From Elusimicrobia bacterium GWA2_61_42 (GTDB lineage: Bacteria; Elusimicrobiota; Elusimicrobia; Elusimicrobiales; UBA9959), in NCBI GenBank assembly GCA_001799615.1, contig MGTU01000009.1, forward strand, positions 64,576-128,575: a DNA stretch of 64,000 bases, written 5' to 3'. Below are positions 23,487-32,435 of this stretch, piece by piece; the stretch's first letter is position 1; each line of letters begins with the position of its first letter. The translations under genes were made by a program, and so were the position numbers. The notes under the pieces were generated by a model that ran no database searches, had not been told where the DNA came from, and saw only the letters and a program-made list of their open reading frames with translations.

Positions 23487-25580
23487 TCAATCCATAAGCT
23501 TGCGGGAAAGGAACACGTATTCCAGCGCGGACTTCCTGGCGGACTCCGTCAGGTTGGCCGCGCCGCTGTGTCCGCCGTCCGTATTCTCGTAGTAGTAGAT
23601 CTTGTTGCCGAATTCCTTGAGCCTGGCAGCGGCTTTGCGCGCGTGCCCCGGGTGAACGCGGTCGTCCTTGGTGGACGTGAAGAAAAAGATCTCCGGGTAC
23701 TTTACCCCTGCCCTGATGTTCTGGTACGGCGAGTAGGCGGCCAGCACCGGTCCCAGCTCGGGGGAGGCCGGGTCGCCGTATTCTCCCACCCATTGCGGGC
23801 CGGGCGGCAGCTTGGTGTAGCGCAGCATGTCCAGCAGCGGCGCCGCGCACAGCACCGCCCGGAACAGGTCCGGCCTTTGCGTGGCCATCACGCCTACCAG
23901 CAGGCCGCCGTTGCTGGTGCCTTTTATCCCCAGGCGCGCCGGCGAAGTTACGCCGGTCTTCACCAGGTCTTCCGCCACGGCTATGAAGTCGTCGAAAGCC
24001 GTCTGCCGTTTGCCCTGCAGCGCGGCCTTGTGCCACTCGGGGCCGAACTCGCCGCCGCCGCGGATATTGGCCACCACGTGCACGCCGCCGCGCTCCAGCC
24101 ACAGCCGCCCTATCGCGGACGAATAGAGGGGGCCGAGCGGGACTTTGAACCCGCCGTAGCCGGTCAGCAGCGTCGGGTTCTTCCCGTCATGCTTCATGCC
24201 TTTCGGGTAAAGGATGAAATAAGGGATCCTGGTCCCGTCCTTGCTGACCGCCTCCCGCTGCGCGCTTTCAAGGCCGGCGGCTTCGAACTGGCGCGGGCCC
24301 TGCTTTATGGCCCTGCCGGCGTCCGCCGAATAAAAAATGGATTCGGGAACGAGGAAGCTCTGGTAGCTCAGCAGGAAATCGTCCCTGAAATTGTCCGAGG
24401 AATCCACCAAAGCCGTGCCGTTGGGCGGCAGGGGGATCTCCTGCGTTTTCCAGCCGCGGCCGGCGGGGGTCAGTTTTATCACGCGCCCTTTTACGTTGTC
24501 CTGCAGCGTAAGCAGCACGGCGTTCCTGGTGAAGGAAACGTACCTGATGGAAACGCGCGGACCCGGTTCAAAGACCAGCTCGGGGTCCGCCTGCGCGGCC
24601 GGCAGCCCGGCTTTTGACAGGCTTACGGCCACCAAAGAACTCTGCCTGAAGGTGCGGCCTGGCAGCTCCCAGCTGCTGCGCAGGGTCACGAGCAGCCTGC
24701 CTTTGAAGAGCCCCTTGACCTCCGCGTCAGGCGGCAGCGGCAGCTTTTGTGTTTTGTCGCCTGAAAGCAGGAACTGCTCGCTCTCGTAAAAAGAGGTTTT
24801 TCTGTTAACGATGCAGGCTTTGCCTTCCGGCCGGAAGTGACATCTGACGCCGGTCTCGATGTCCTCTTTTTTAGCCTCGAGCAGCACGGGCGCGGTTTGG
24901 GGGGCCGTGCCGCGCCGCCATTTGCGCACTACCCGGGGATACCCGGAGGCGGTAAGGGACTCCGGCCCGAGCGCCTCGGCCAGCAGCAGGGTGTTCTTGT
25001 CCAACCAGGCTATCCCGCTGTTGCTTTCCTCCAGGCGGAAACCGTCCGCCACGAAAGCTTTTTTTACGGTGTCTAATTCCCGCAGCACCAGCGCGTCCTT
25101 GCCGCCGCGCGACAGCCGTACAATGCAGAACCTGTTTTTAGGCGGCAGGCAGACGCCGCCCCTGAAAACCCAGTTCTCCTTTTCATCTTTTGAAAGCAGG
25201 TCCAAGTCCAGCAGGGTGTCCCAGGCTGGGTCCGTTTTCAGGTACTCGGCGAGTGGCGCCCTTCTCCAGACGCCTCTGACGTGCTGCGCGTCCTGCCATA
25301 AATTAACCACCTGGTCCCCCTGCATGTGCGCGGAGGGGATGCTGGCCGGGGAGTTGCCGGCTGCGAGGGCCTTTTCATACAGGTCTTTATAAAGGGGGTC
25401 GGCCTGCAGCTCATCCAGGGTTTCCTTATTAAGGGCCTTTACCCAGTCCAGCTGTTGCTGCCCGTCTTTCTCTTCCAGCCAGAGATAAGGGTCCGCCGCT
25501 GCCTGGTCGGCGGCCTGCGGCGGCGTCTCGGCGGCCAATAAAGGCTGCGCCGCCATAAGGATGAAGATCAGTCTTTTCAT
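23487..25580 (-). CDS. Secreted prolyl oligopeptidase (S9)
   Basis: 697 aa, typical length. Signal peptide to about residue 16. DPYLWLEEKDGQQQLDWVKA is the hallmark N-terminus, followed by a seven-bladed propeller. The catalytic alpha/beta domain shows the nucleophile in GTSNGGLLVGV (usually GGSNGG), Asp in TSTKDDRVHPGHARK and His in DGGHSGAANL. An AGGAG ribosome site lies at the correct distance. Cleaves short Pro-containing peptides. It is convergent with the transglutaminase-like gene, 10 nt apart. Confidence 0.95.
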   Translation of the reverse strand: MKRLIFILMAAQPLLAAETPPQAADQAAADPYLWLEEKDGQQQLDWVKALNKETLDELQADPLYKDLYEKALAAGNSPASIPSAHMQGDQVVNLWQDAQHVRGVWRRAPLAEYLKTDPAWDTLLDLDLLSKDEKENWVFRGGVCLPPKNRFCIVRLSRGGKDALVLRELDTVKKAFVADGFRLEESNSGIAWLDKNTLLLAEALGPESLTASGYPRVVRKWRRGTAPQTAPVLLEAKKEDIETGVRCHFRPEGKACIVNRKTSFYESEQFLLSGDKTQKLPLPPDAEVKGLFKGRLLVTLRSSWELPGRTFRQSSLVAVSLSKAGLPAAQADPELVFEPGPRVSIRYVSFTRNAVLLTLQDNVKGRVIKLTPAGRGWKTQEIPLPPNGTALVDSSDNFRDDFLLSYQSFLVPESIFYSADAGRAIKQGPRQFEAAGLESAQREAVSKDGTRIPYFILYPKGMKHDGKNPTLLTGYGGFKVPLGPLYSSAIGRLWLERGGVHVVANIRGGGEFGPEWHKAALQGKRQTAFDDFIAVAEDLVKTGVTSPARLGIKGTSNGGLLVGVMATQRPDLFRAVLCAAPLLDMLRYTKLPPGPQWVGEYGDPASPELGPVLAAYSPYQNIRAGVKYPEIFFFTSTKDDRVHPGHARKAAARLKEFGNKIYYYENTDGGHSGAANLTESARKSALEYVFLSRKLMD

Positions 25581-25845
25581 AAGATTTCTCCTGCCTGGTT
25601 TTGCCGCAATATTAATAAAGCAATTTTAATGCCAAAGGGCCAGGCGGCGGCCGCTCATCACTGCTCCGTGACGACCGGCGGCCATGATGCTGCCTGCGGC
25701 CGCGAAAAGCGGGAAAGTTCTTTTCACGCGCAACGAATGTTTTCAAATGAAAGCAAAAAAACTAAATACCTCGCGCGCCATCCCGACACTACGCTGACGC
25801 CATGGCCTGCTATGCTATTTTAACGCTTGGGAGAAAGGGGGCCTT

Positions 25846-26520
25846 ATGAAAGGAGCCGGAGCCATACAGGACATGCCGCGGGTGGAGCGCCCGCGCGAAA
25901 AGATCATGCGCTACGGGCCGGAGAAACTGGCCGACGAGGAACTGCTGGCCGTAATACTGCGCACCGGAGCGCGCGGCAAGAACGTGCTGGACCTGGCGGG
26001 CGAGCTTTTAAAGAAGTTCGGCGGGATGGATATCGCCAAAGCCGGGTTCGGTGAACTGCGCGGCGCGCCGGGCCTCGGGCCGGTCCGCGCCTGCGAGATC
26101 CTCGCCGCGTTCGAACTGGGGCGCCGTTTCCTTAACGGCAAAAAAGCCGGCATCTACCTTAAGCCGCGCGACATCTGGGAGGAGCTGCGCGACGTGCGCG
26201 ACCAGAAGAAGGAGCACTTCATCGTCTTCTACCTGGACACGCGCAACCAGGAGATAAAGCGCGACATCGTCTCCATAGGTACGCTCAACTACAACCTGGT
26301 GCACCCGCGCGAGGTGTTCGAGCCGGCGGTGAAGAACCTGGCCGCCAGCGTCATCGTGGCGCATAACCACCCGTCGGGCTGCCTGGAGCCTTCGGACGAG
26401 GACCTCTCGCTGACCAAGCGCCTGGTCCAGGCCGGCAAACTCCTGGGCATAGAGGTGCTGGACCACGTAATAGTCACGCGGGAGGCCTTCATGAGTTTCA
26501 AGCAGAAAGGGCTGATGTAG
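25846..26520 (+). CDS. radC: RadC-family JAMM-domain protein
   Basis: 224 aa, full length. N-terminal UPF0758 part (PREKIMRYGPEKLADEELLAVILRTG style) with helix-hairpin-helix LRGAPGLGPVRACEI at about 68-82. C-terminal JAMM metal site: E in KEHFIVFYLD, then HNHPSG and S/D in EPSDEDLSLTKRL. GGGGG ribosome site 5 nt before the ATG and a TATGCTATTTT -10 region at about 25811. Role in DNA repair is traditional but not firmly established. The 265-nt gap upstream has nothing else recognised. Confidence 0.95.
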   Translation: MKGAGAIQDMPRVERPREKIMRYGPEKLADEELLAVILRTGARGKNVLDLAGELLKKFGGMDIAKAGFGELRGAPGLGPVRACEILAAFELGRRFLNGKKAGIYLKPRDIWEELRDVRDQKKEHFIVFYLDTRNQEIKRDIVSIGTLNYNLVHPREVFEPAVKNLAASVIVAHNHPSGCLEPSDEDLSLTKRLVQAGKLLGIEVLDHVIVTREAFMSFKQKGLM

Positions 26521-26609
26521 TGCCGGGCCATTAGACCTATGGACAACAGGGTCTTTGGGCGCTTACCAAAACCAGGGGCGGGGGGTATGCTATTGATGAG
26601 GAACGATAT

Positions 26610-27278
26610 ATGAAAAAAATACTTCTCATCACGACTTTAGCGGCCCTGGCCGCCCCGGTCCTTAACCTTGCCGCCGAACAGAACTGCGCCGGCGATCCTT
26701 TCGCCTGCATGGTAAACTCCGTCATGGGCAGCATGCGCGAGCTTAAAGCCGTGGAGATGCCTGAGCCGTCGGCTCCGCTTCTCCTGGCCGAAGCCGTTCC
26801 CGGGATCCCCGCCAGGACCGGGCTTGCCGCTCCGGAGTTCGATCCTGAAAGGGCCGCGCTGCTGGCGCAGGCCGCCGCCGCCGGCAACCTCGGTTATTTC
26901 GACAGGAAGTGCTATGAGTATGTTTCCTACCACATGGAGAAAGCCGGCGTGATAAGGCCGGAGCAGTGGGCGCAGCTTAAGATAGGCCCGGACCACGCGG
27001 CCGATTTCGCCGAATGGGCCGGCCTCAACAAGGAGCTGATGCTCAGCGAGCTTAAGCTTTACCGCATCCCTACCCCGGAAGACAAAATGGCCGTGCCGGT
27101 GGGCAGCATCCTGGTTTACGAAAGAGGCGTCTGCGATTTCAGCGCGAAGAGCGGCCACATAGAAGTGGTGACGCAGCCCAACTGGGCATGCTCGGACGGC
27201 TGCGAGAACCTGGACCAGGCCTGCTTCGCCGACCCCGAGACCCGCAAAGGCATTTACGTCATAGTGCCCGTGAAGTAA
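26610..27278 (+). CDS. Secreted CHAP/NlpC-like Cys-His protein
   Basis: 222 aa with signal peptide 1-22. A Pro-rich linker is followed by DRKCYEYVSYHMEKAGVI, PVGSILVYERG and KSGHIEVVTQ, the order of Cys, turn and His seen in CHAP or NlpC/P60 amidases. Extra cysteines (ACSDGCENLDQACF) probably form disulfides. It may cut peptidoglycan or peptides; the match is by motif order only. A TATGCT box at 26585-26590 and GAGGAA before the ATG. Confidence 0.65.
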   Translation: MKKILLITTLAALAAPVLNLAAEQNCAGDPFACMVNSVMGSMRELKAVEMPEPSAPLLLAEAVPGIPARTGLAAPEFDPERAALLAQAAAAGNLGYFDRKCYEYVSYHMEKAGVIRPEQWAQLKIGPDHAADFAEWAGLNKELMLSELKLYRIPTPEDKMAVPVGSILVYERGVCDFSAKSGHIEVVTQPNWACSDGCENLDQACFADPETRKGIYVIVPVK

Positions 27279-27295
27279 CCTATCGTCCGTCGATA

Positions 27296-27321
27296 AAAGC
27301 CGGGGCCTTCCCCGGCTTTTT
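27296..27321 (+). terminator. Intrinsic terminator
   Basis: AAAAGCCGGGG - CCTT - CCCCGGCTTTTT. Confidence 0.92.
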
Positions 27322-27422
27322 CGCGTCTCTGAATGATAGCTTCACTCCGTTTATTGGCCCTTAATGCCGGCTTTTTTATATCCTATACGTATTAACCGGC
27401 GTAATAAATTTCGGAGGACTAA

Positions 27423-29726
27423 ATGAGCGATATGTATGTTTCCAAGATTGCGGTAGAACTCGGCCTTAACGGCGCCGGCGTGGCCGCGGCCATAGCCCTC
27501 TTTAAAGAGGACGCCACCATCCCTTTTATCTCCCGCTACCGCAAAGAAGCCACGGGCAACCTGGACGAAGTGGCCCTGGGCAAGATCCAGGACCGCCTGG
27601 CCCAGCTGAAAGAACTGGACGAGCGCCGCGCCGCCATCCTGAAATCGCTGGCCGAGAGGAACCTGCTGACGCCCGAACTGAAAGCCAAAGTGGAAGGAGC
27701 CGAAGTCCTCTCCAAACTGGAAGACATTTACCTGCCTTTCCGCCCCAAGCGCCGCACCCGCGCCACCATAGCCAAGGAGAAAGGCCTGGAACCGCTGGCC
27801 GACCAGGTTTACCTGCAGGGCGCCGAGGACCCCGCCGCCCTGGCCGCCGCTTTTATCAGCGAGGAGAAGGCCGTGAAGACCGCTGAGGAAGCCCTGGCCG
27901 GGGCCCGCGACATCATAGCCGAGCGCGTCAGCGAGGACGAGACCTCCCGCGCCCGCCTGCGCCAGCTTTTCTCCGCAAAGGGCGTGTTCCATTCCAAAGT
28001 ACTGGAAGGCAAGCAGGAGGAGGGGGCCAAGTTCAAAGATTATTTCGACTGGAAAGAGCCGGCCGCCAAGGCCCCGTCACACAGGATCCTGGCCATGCGC
28101 CGCGGCGAGTCCGAGGGCTTCCTGACCATGCGCATAGAAGTGGAGGCCGAAGAAGCCATTGCCCTGCTGGAGCCGCTGTTCGTTAAGAACGGCGGGGCCT
28201 GCGGCAAACAGGTTAAAGAGGCCGTGACGGATTCCTACAACCGCCTGCTGGCGCTGTCCATGGAGGGCGAAGCCCGCCTGGAGACCAAGAAGCGCGCCGA
28301 CGCCGACGCCATAGCCGTTTTCGCCCGCAACCTGCGCGAGATCCTCATGTCCTCCCCGCTGGGCCACAAGAACATCCTGGCGCTGGACCCGGGGTTCCGC
28401 ACCGGCTGCAAGCTGGTCTGCCTGGATGCCAACGGCAAGCTGCTGCACGACGACGTGGTCTACCCGCACAACGGGGACGGCGCCGCGGCCTCCGCCGCCG
28501 CGAAAGTGAAAGAGCTGGCGGCTAAATTCAAGACCGAAGTTATCGCCATAGGCAACGGCACCGCCGGCCGCGAGACCGAGGAGTTCGCCCGCGGGCTCAA
28601 GCTGGAAGGCGTGATCATAGTGATGGTCAACGAGAGCGGCGCTTCCGTCTATTCCGCTTCCCCGGTGGCGCGCGAAGAATTCCCGGACAAGGACGTGACC
28701 GTGCGCGGTTCCGTCTCCATAGGCCGCCGCCTGATGGACCCGCTGGCCGAGCTGGTCAAGATCGACCCCAAGTCCATAGGCGTGGGGCAGTACCAGCACG
28801 ACGTGGACCAGGGCGGTCTGAAGAAAAGCCTGGACGCCACCGTGGAAAGCTGCGTGAACAGCGTGGGCGTGGAAGTGAACACCGCCAGCCGCGAACTGCT
28901 TTCCTACGTTTCGGGCCTGAACGCCGCGCTGGCCAAGAACATAGTGGAATACCGCAACGCCAACGGGGCTTTCCCGTCCCGCGCGGCGCTTAAGAAAGTG
29001 CCCCGCCTGGGTCCCAAGGCTTTCGAGCAGGCCGCCGGCTTCCTGCGCCTCTCAGGCGGCAAGAATCCCCTGGACTCCAGCGCCGTGCACCCGGAGCGCT
29101 ACGAGATAGTGGAAAAGATGGCCGCTGACCTGGGCTGCGAGGTCAAAGACCTGATAACCGACGCCGCCCTGCGGGCGAAAATAGATATTTCGAAATACAT
29201 TTCCGAAGGGGTGGGCGAGCCCACGCTGAAGGATATAGTGGCCGAACTGGCCAAGCCCGGCCGCGATCCCCGCAAGCAGTTCGAGGCCTTCGTTTTCGGC
29301 GAGGCCCAGAAGATAGGGGACCTGAAGCCCGGCCAGAAGCTCCCCGGCATCGTCACCAACGTGGCCGCATTCGGGGCTTTCGTGGACATCGGCGTGCACC
29401 AGGACGGCCTGATCCACATCAGCGAGCTGTCCGATACTTTCGTAAAGGACGCCGCCGCGGTGCTGAAGGTGGGGCAGCGCGTGAACGTGACCGTGCTGGA
29501 CGTGGACCTGCCGCGCAACCGCATAGCTCTTTCCATGAAGTCCAACCCCATGGTCGGGCCCCGCGAGTCCCGCGGCCCCCGGCAGGAACCCGCCCAGGCC
29601 GCCGCCGGCCCGCGCCCCGGTTTCAACCGGGACCGCCGCCCCGACAACCGCCCCCGCCGCGACGAAGCCCCGGCCGGCTCCATGGCCGAAGCCCTCAAAG
29701 CCTTCATGGACAAACGCCGCAGCTAA
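27423..29726 (+). CDS. tex: Transcription accessory protein Tex
   Basis: 767 aa, full length for Tex. N-terminal helical domain (IPFISRYRKEATGNLDE), YqgF/RNase H-like domain (ILALDPGFRTGCKLVCLD and IGNGTAGRETEEFA), tandem helix-hairpin-helix (GAFPSRAALKKVPRLGPKAF) and C-terminal S1 RNA-binding domain (GIVTNVAAFGAFVDIGVHQD). The last 60 residues are an Arg/Pro-rich tail that may bind RNA. GGAGG ribosome site. Cytoplasmic nucleic-acid binding factor associated with transcription elongation. Confidence 0.97.
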   Translation: MSDMYVSKIAVELGLNGAGVAAAIALFKEDATIPFISRYRKEATGNLDEVALGKIQDRLAQLKELDERRAAILKSLAERNLLTPELKAKVEGAEVLSKLEDIYLPFRPKRRTRATIAKEKGLEPLADQVYLQGAEDPAALAAAFISEEKAVKTAEEALAGARDIIAERVSEDETSRARLRQLFSAKGVFHSKVLEGKQEEGAKFKDYFDWKEPAAKAPSHRILAMRRGESEGFLTMRIEVEAEEAIALLEPLFVKNGGACGKQVKEAVTDSYNRLLALSMEGEARLETKKRADADAIAVFARNLREILMSSPLGHKNILALDPGFRTGCKLVCLDANGKLLHDDVVYPHNGDGAAASAAAKVKELAAKFKTEVIAIGNGTAGRETEEFARGLKLEGVIIVMVNESGASVYSASPVAREEFPDKDVTVRGSVSIGRRLMDPLAELVKIDPKSIGVGQYQHDVDQGGLKKSLDATVESCVNSVGVEVNTASRELLSYVSGLNAALAKNIVEYRNANGAFPSRAALKKVPRLGPKAFEQAAGFLRLSGGKNPLDSSAVHPERYEIVEKMAADLGCEVKDLITDAALRAKIDISKYISEGVGEPTLKDIVAELAKPGRDPRKQFEAFVFGEAQKIGDLKPGQKLPGIVTNVAAFGAFVDIGVHQDGLIHISELSDTFVKDAAAVLKVGQRVNVTVLDVDLPRNRIALSMKSNPMVGPRESRGPRQEPAQAAAGPRPGFNRDRRPDNRPRRDEAPAGSMAEALKAFMDKRRS

Positions 29727-29731
29727 AAGTC

Positions 29732-29770
29732 TATCGAGGTCTCGCCTCCTATCGAGGCTTCGCCTCGATA
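29732..29770. repeat. Tandem imperfect hairpins after tex
   Basis: TATCGAGGtctCGCCTCC (29732-29749), then TATCGAGGC-TTC-GCCTCGATA (29750-29770). The second is a perfect 9-bp hairpin; the first is a decayed copy. Lying between the stop and the terminator, they look like a short duplication and may protect the mRNA end. Confidence 0.6.
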
Positions 29771-29773
29771 AAG

Positions 29774-29802
29774 AAAAACCCCGGGGGAGCCCGGGGTTTT
29801 TA
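29774..29802. terminator. Bidirectional intrinsic terminator
   Basis: AAAAACCCCGGG - GGAG - CCCGGGGTTTTT between tex and the convergent TPR gene. Confidence 0.92.
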
Positions 29803-29827
29803 ATTGGGGGGGGCGGGATCAATCCGG

Positions 29828-30190
29828 TTATGGTTTGTTCAGGAGGGCGTCTATGCGCTTAAGGCCTTTGCGGGCTTCTATGTTGTTGGGGTCCAGCCTG
29901 GCGGCGGCTTCCCATTCCTCGCGGGCTTTTTCGTAATCTTCTTCTTTGAAATATTTCAGGCCTTCCAGGTAGCGCTCTTTGGCGGCTTCGGCGTCCTCCT
30001 CCGGTACCGCTTTAGCCGCGGTCACTGCGCCTGCCGGGGCGCCGCCGATGTCTTTCAGCTCTACCGGGGCCGGGTCTTTATCGCTGAGTTTGCCGGTTAC
30101 CGCGTTGAACAGCCTGCTGCCCGCGGCCGGCAGCATTACCAATATCCCTATGGCCGCTATCCAAAGCAAAACCTTTCCGAGTGTTTTCAT
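29828..30190 (-). CDS. Membrane-anchored single-TPR protein
   Basis: 120 aa. One N-terminal TM/signal-anchor segment (LGKVLLWIAAIGILVMLPAAG), a Pro/Ala linker and a C-terminal TPR unit (AAKERYLEGLKYFKEEDYEK then AREEWEAAARLDPNN). Probably a periplasmic-facing adaptor. No further function can be read. Confidence 0.8.
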   Translation of the reverse strand: MKTLGKVLLWIAAIGILVMLPAAGSRLFNAVTGKLSDKDPAPVELKDIGGAPAGAVTAAKAVPEEDAEAAKERYLEGLKYFKEEDYEKAREEWEAAARLDPNNIEARKGLKRIDALLNKP

Positions 30191-30253
30191 GTTTATAGCC
30201 CCTTTAACCTGTGAATAAATTATAAAGCCCGGATATTTCGTATTTATTTCGCG

Positions 30254-30289
30254 CCTGGGCCCCGCTAGGGGGGGCCACTTGGGCCCAGG
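30254..30289. repeat. CCTGGGCCC / GGGCCCAGG inverted repeat
   Basis: A perfect 9-bp inverted repeat (30254-30262 and 30281-30289) with an 18-nt spacer, between divergent genes and 20 nt before the -35 box of the next gene. The same GGGCCCAG word forms the terminator stem after msrA (62711-62731). It may be an operator or a mobile palindromic repeat. Confidence 0.5.
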
Positions 30290-30308
30290 GGCCTAGGCCC
30301 TTAGACAC

Positions 30309-30337
30309 TTACGGTTTTTGCCTGCGGCTGTTAGACT
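30309..30337 (+). promoter_or_regulatory. Promoter TTACGG-N17-TAGACT
   Basis: TTACGG (30309-30314), 17-nt spacer, TAGACT (30332-30337). The -10 box matches those of the other TAGACT promoters. The predicted transcription start coincides with the ATG at 30344. Confidence 0.65.
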
Positions 30338-30343
30338 ATGAAT

Positions 30344-31627
30344 ATGACCAAGGCAAATATGAAAAAGATCATCCTTGCGGTAATAGCGGCGGGCGGGCTC
30401 TCCACGGCGGTTTTCGCCGGAGACTTCAATCTCAATTCTCTCAGCGCCTCGGACCTGAAGGCTTCGCAGGATAACCTGCAGGCCGTTCCCGTCCCGGTGC
30501 GGCCCGAGCTGCTCGGCATGGACAAGTCCCCCAATCTGCCCTCCCCGGTGCTGGACCTGACCATAAAGCTCCCTTTCAGCTCCCTTAGCTCCCGCCTCAA
30601 GGAACTGCCCGGCATAAAGATGCGGCCCATCAACCCCGGCGCCCCCATCCTCTTCAAGCAGGGCGAAAACATCGCCTTCAGCAACGTGGCCGTGGACTAT
30701 AACGGCATAGAGGTGGAGCCCACCCTGCTCATCAGGCCCGCTTTCGAAGGCGAGAACAAGCTCTCCATAAAGGTGGTAAAGGTAGAGGCCGACATAGCCT
30801 TCGGCCCCAACAAGGCCCTGCCCCAGCAGCTGGACAAGGACGGCCTGATGGAAATGGTGATGACAAACCTCACCACCGGCATGCTGGAGAGCATGGACGC
30901 GGCTTTCGCCAAGAACAAAGTGCCGCTGAAGGCCAAGGACGTGCTGACCTTCTCCTACGACCGCCGCAGCTGGACCCTGCGCGCCTCGGTCAATCCCAAT
31001 TTCATCGCCCCGCTGATGCCCAACCTGATCACCAACATCAGCCTGCGCAACTTCACCTTCGACGCCGAGGGTTTCGCCCTCAGCGTGAAGAGCGGCTCGG
31101 CCAGCGCGGCCCAGCTGCCCGGCTACAACCTGGCCGTTTCGGACGGCCTGCTGGACAACTTCATCTTCCAGTTCACCAAGCAGGGCGATTTCGAGTTCCA
31201 CCCCCAGGGCCACGAGGGCGGGCTTAAGTTCCGCGCCGACGGCCGCCTGGAAGTGGCCGGCAAGATCTACGCCCGCGACGTGTTCGGCAAGCCCAACGTC
31301 TACTTCAAGGCTGTCATCCTCCCCGAGCTCACCGCCGCCAACACTATCAAGGTCCGTGTGGAGCGCGTGGAAGTGGACAAAGCCTACGGTATAGGCATCC
31401 CCGGCTTCATCAACAACTGGATACAGGGCAAGGTCATCCGCTCCATTACCGACACCCTGACCACCAACGCCGAGCTGGCCAAGGTGATGACCGCCACCAA
31501 GCTGGACGATAAGACCGTGAGCATCGTCCTGAAGAACAGCGCTTTCATGCCCTCCTTCGCCAAGGGCGCCGTGATACAGAAGCTCAAGATAAACAACGGG
31601 ATGATGTACCTGGGCTTCGAGCTGTGA
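30344..31627 (+). CDS. Secreted protein of unknown function (paralogue A)
   Basis: 427 aa from the ATG at 30344, six nt after the TAGACT box, i.e. apparently leaderless. An internal ATG at 30359 with AAGG before it is the alternative. Signal peptide ends at AVFAG. AVPVP linker at 47-51, then a beta-rich domain (PILFKQGENIAFSNVAVDYN, VEPTLLIRPAFEGENKLSIK) and a second one that repeats the pattern. Residues 30-230 align by eye with the next gene. No known domain; barrel- or BPI-like lipid-binding architecture is one possibility. Confidence 0.8.
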   Translation: MTKANMKKIILAVIAAGGLSTAVFAGDFNLNSLSASDLKASQDNLQAVPVPVRPELLGMDKSPNLPSPVLDLTIKLPFSSLSSRLKELPGIKMRPINPGAPILFKQGENIAFSNVAVDYNGIEVEPTLLIRPAFEGENKLSIKVVKVEADIAFGPNKALPQQLDKDGLMEMVMTNLTTGMLESMDAAFAKNKVPLKAKDVLTFSYDRRSWTLRASVNPNFIAPLMPNLITNISLRNFTFDAEGFALSVKSGSASAAQLPGYNLAVSDGLLDNFIFQFTKQGDFEFHPQGHEGGLKFRADGRLEVAGKIYARDVFGKPNVYFKAVILPELTAANTIKVRVERVEVDKAYGIGIPGFINNWIQGKVIRSITDTLTTNAELAKVMTATKLDDKTVSIVLKNSAFMPSFAKGAVIQKLKINNGMMYLGFEL

Positions 31628-31650
31628 TCGCGGTACAAAGGAGAAAATTT

Positions 31651-32376
31651 ATGAAAAAACTCACTCTTAACCTGATAGCCCTGGTCCTGCTGGCCGGCAA
31701 CGCGGCGGCCTTCGACCTGGCGGGCATGGGCGCCGACGACATCCGCGCGGCGCAGACGGATTTCCGGGCGCCGGCCCCGCAGGCCCAGCGCGTCGACGAC
31801 CTCATCGGCATCGACATGAACATCCGCATCCCCTACGCCACTATCAAGAACGGCGTGGAAAAAGTGGCCGCTTCCGACAGACGCCTGACCATCATGGACA
31901 AGAACGCTCCCGTGGCCTTCAAGTACGGCGAGTTCCTGCGCGTCAGCAATATCAAGATCGACCAGGGCGGCATCATAGTGATCCCCACGCTGACCCTGAA
32001 GCCCTCCTTCGCGGGCACCGATAAACTGGCCATCCGCGTACAGCGCATACAGCTGCACGCCTCCATGGAGCCCTCCCTGAAAGCCGCCCCCATGCCGGCC
32101 ATCAACGAAGAAGAGATCATGGTGCAGGTGATGGACGTGCTGATAAAGGGCACCTACTCCGCTGTGGGCGATTTTCTGAAGAAGAAGCAGATCCCGATGA
32201 AGGCCGAGGACGTCATCAAACTGCGCTACGACAAGGCGGCCTGGACCCTGCACGCGCAGATCTCCTCCAAGGTGATGAACCACTTCATCCCCGGCGGCCT
32301 GGTGGGCGAGCTGCACCTGACCGGCTTCAGCTTCAACGAGAAGGGCCTGGTGCTGAACATACAGACCCCGCAGTAA
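31651..32376 (+). CDS. Secreted protein of unknown function (paralogue B)
   Basis: 241 aa from 31651, where AAAGGAG and a signal peptide (to NAAAF) agree. It corresponds to the first half of the preceding protein: FDLAGMGADDIRAAQTDFR parallels FNLNSLSASDLKASQDN, and APVAFKYGEFLRVSNIKID parallels APILFKQGENIAFSNVAVD. The second half of paralogue A is missing here. The two form an operon (24 nt apart) and probably act together in the envelope. Confidence 0.82.
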   Translation: MKKLTLNLIALVLLAGNAAAFDLAGMGADDIRAAQTDFRAPAPQAQRVDDLIGIDMNIRIPYATIKNGVEKVAASDRRLTIMDKNAPVAFKYGEFLRVSNIKIDQGGIIVIPTLTLKPSFAGTDKLAIRVQRIQLHASMEPSLKAAPMPAINEEEIMVQVMDVLIKGTYSAVGDFLKKKQIPMKAEDVIKLRYDKAAWTLHAQISSKVMNHFIPGGLVGELHLTGFSFNEKGLVLNIQTPQ

Positions 32377-32386
32377 ACTGCCCTAT

Positions 32387-32423
32387 AAAAAAAGCCCCGC
32401 TCAAGAGAGCGGGGCTTTTTTTT
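32387..32423. terminator. Bidirectional intrinsic terminator
   Basis: AAAAAAAGCCCCGCTC - AAGA - GAGCGGGGCTTTTTTTT between convergent genes. Confidence 0.95.
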
Positions 32424-32435
32424 GTCCGTAAAGGC

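Noticed and set aside
25629-25823. 64-codon plus-strand frame before radC
   Set aside because: No ribosome site, atypical composition and ends in the promoter region.
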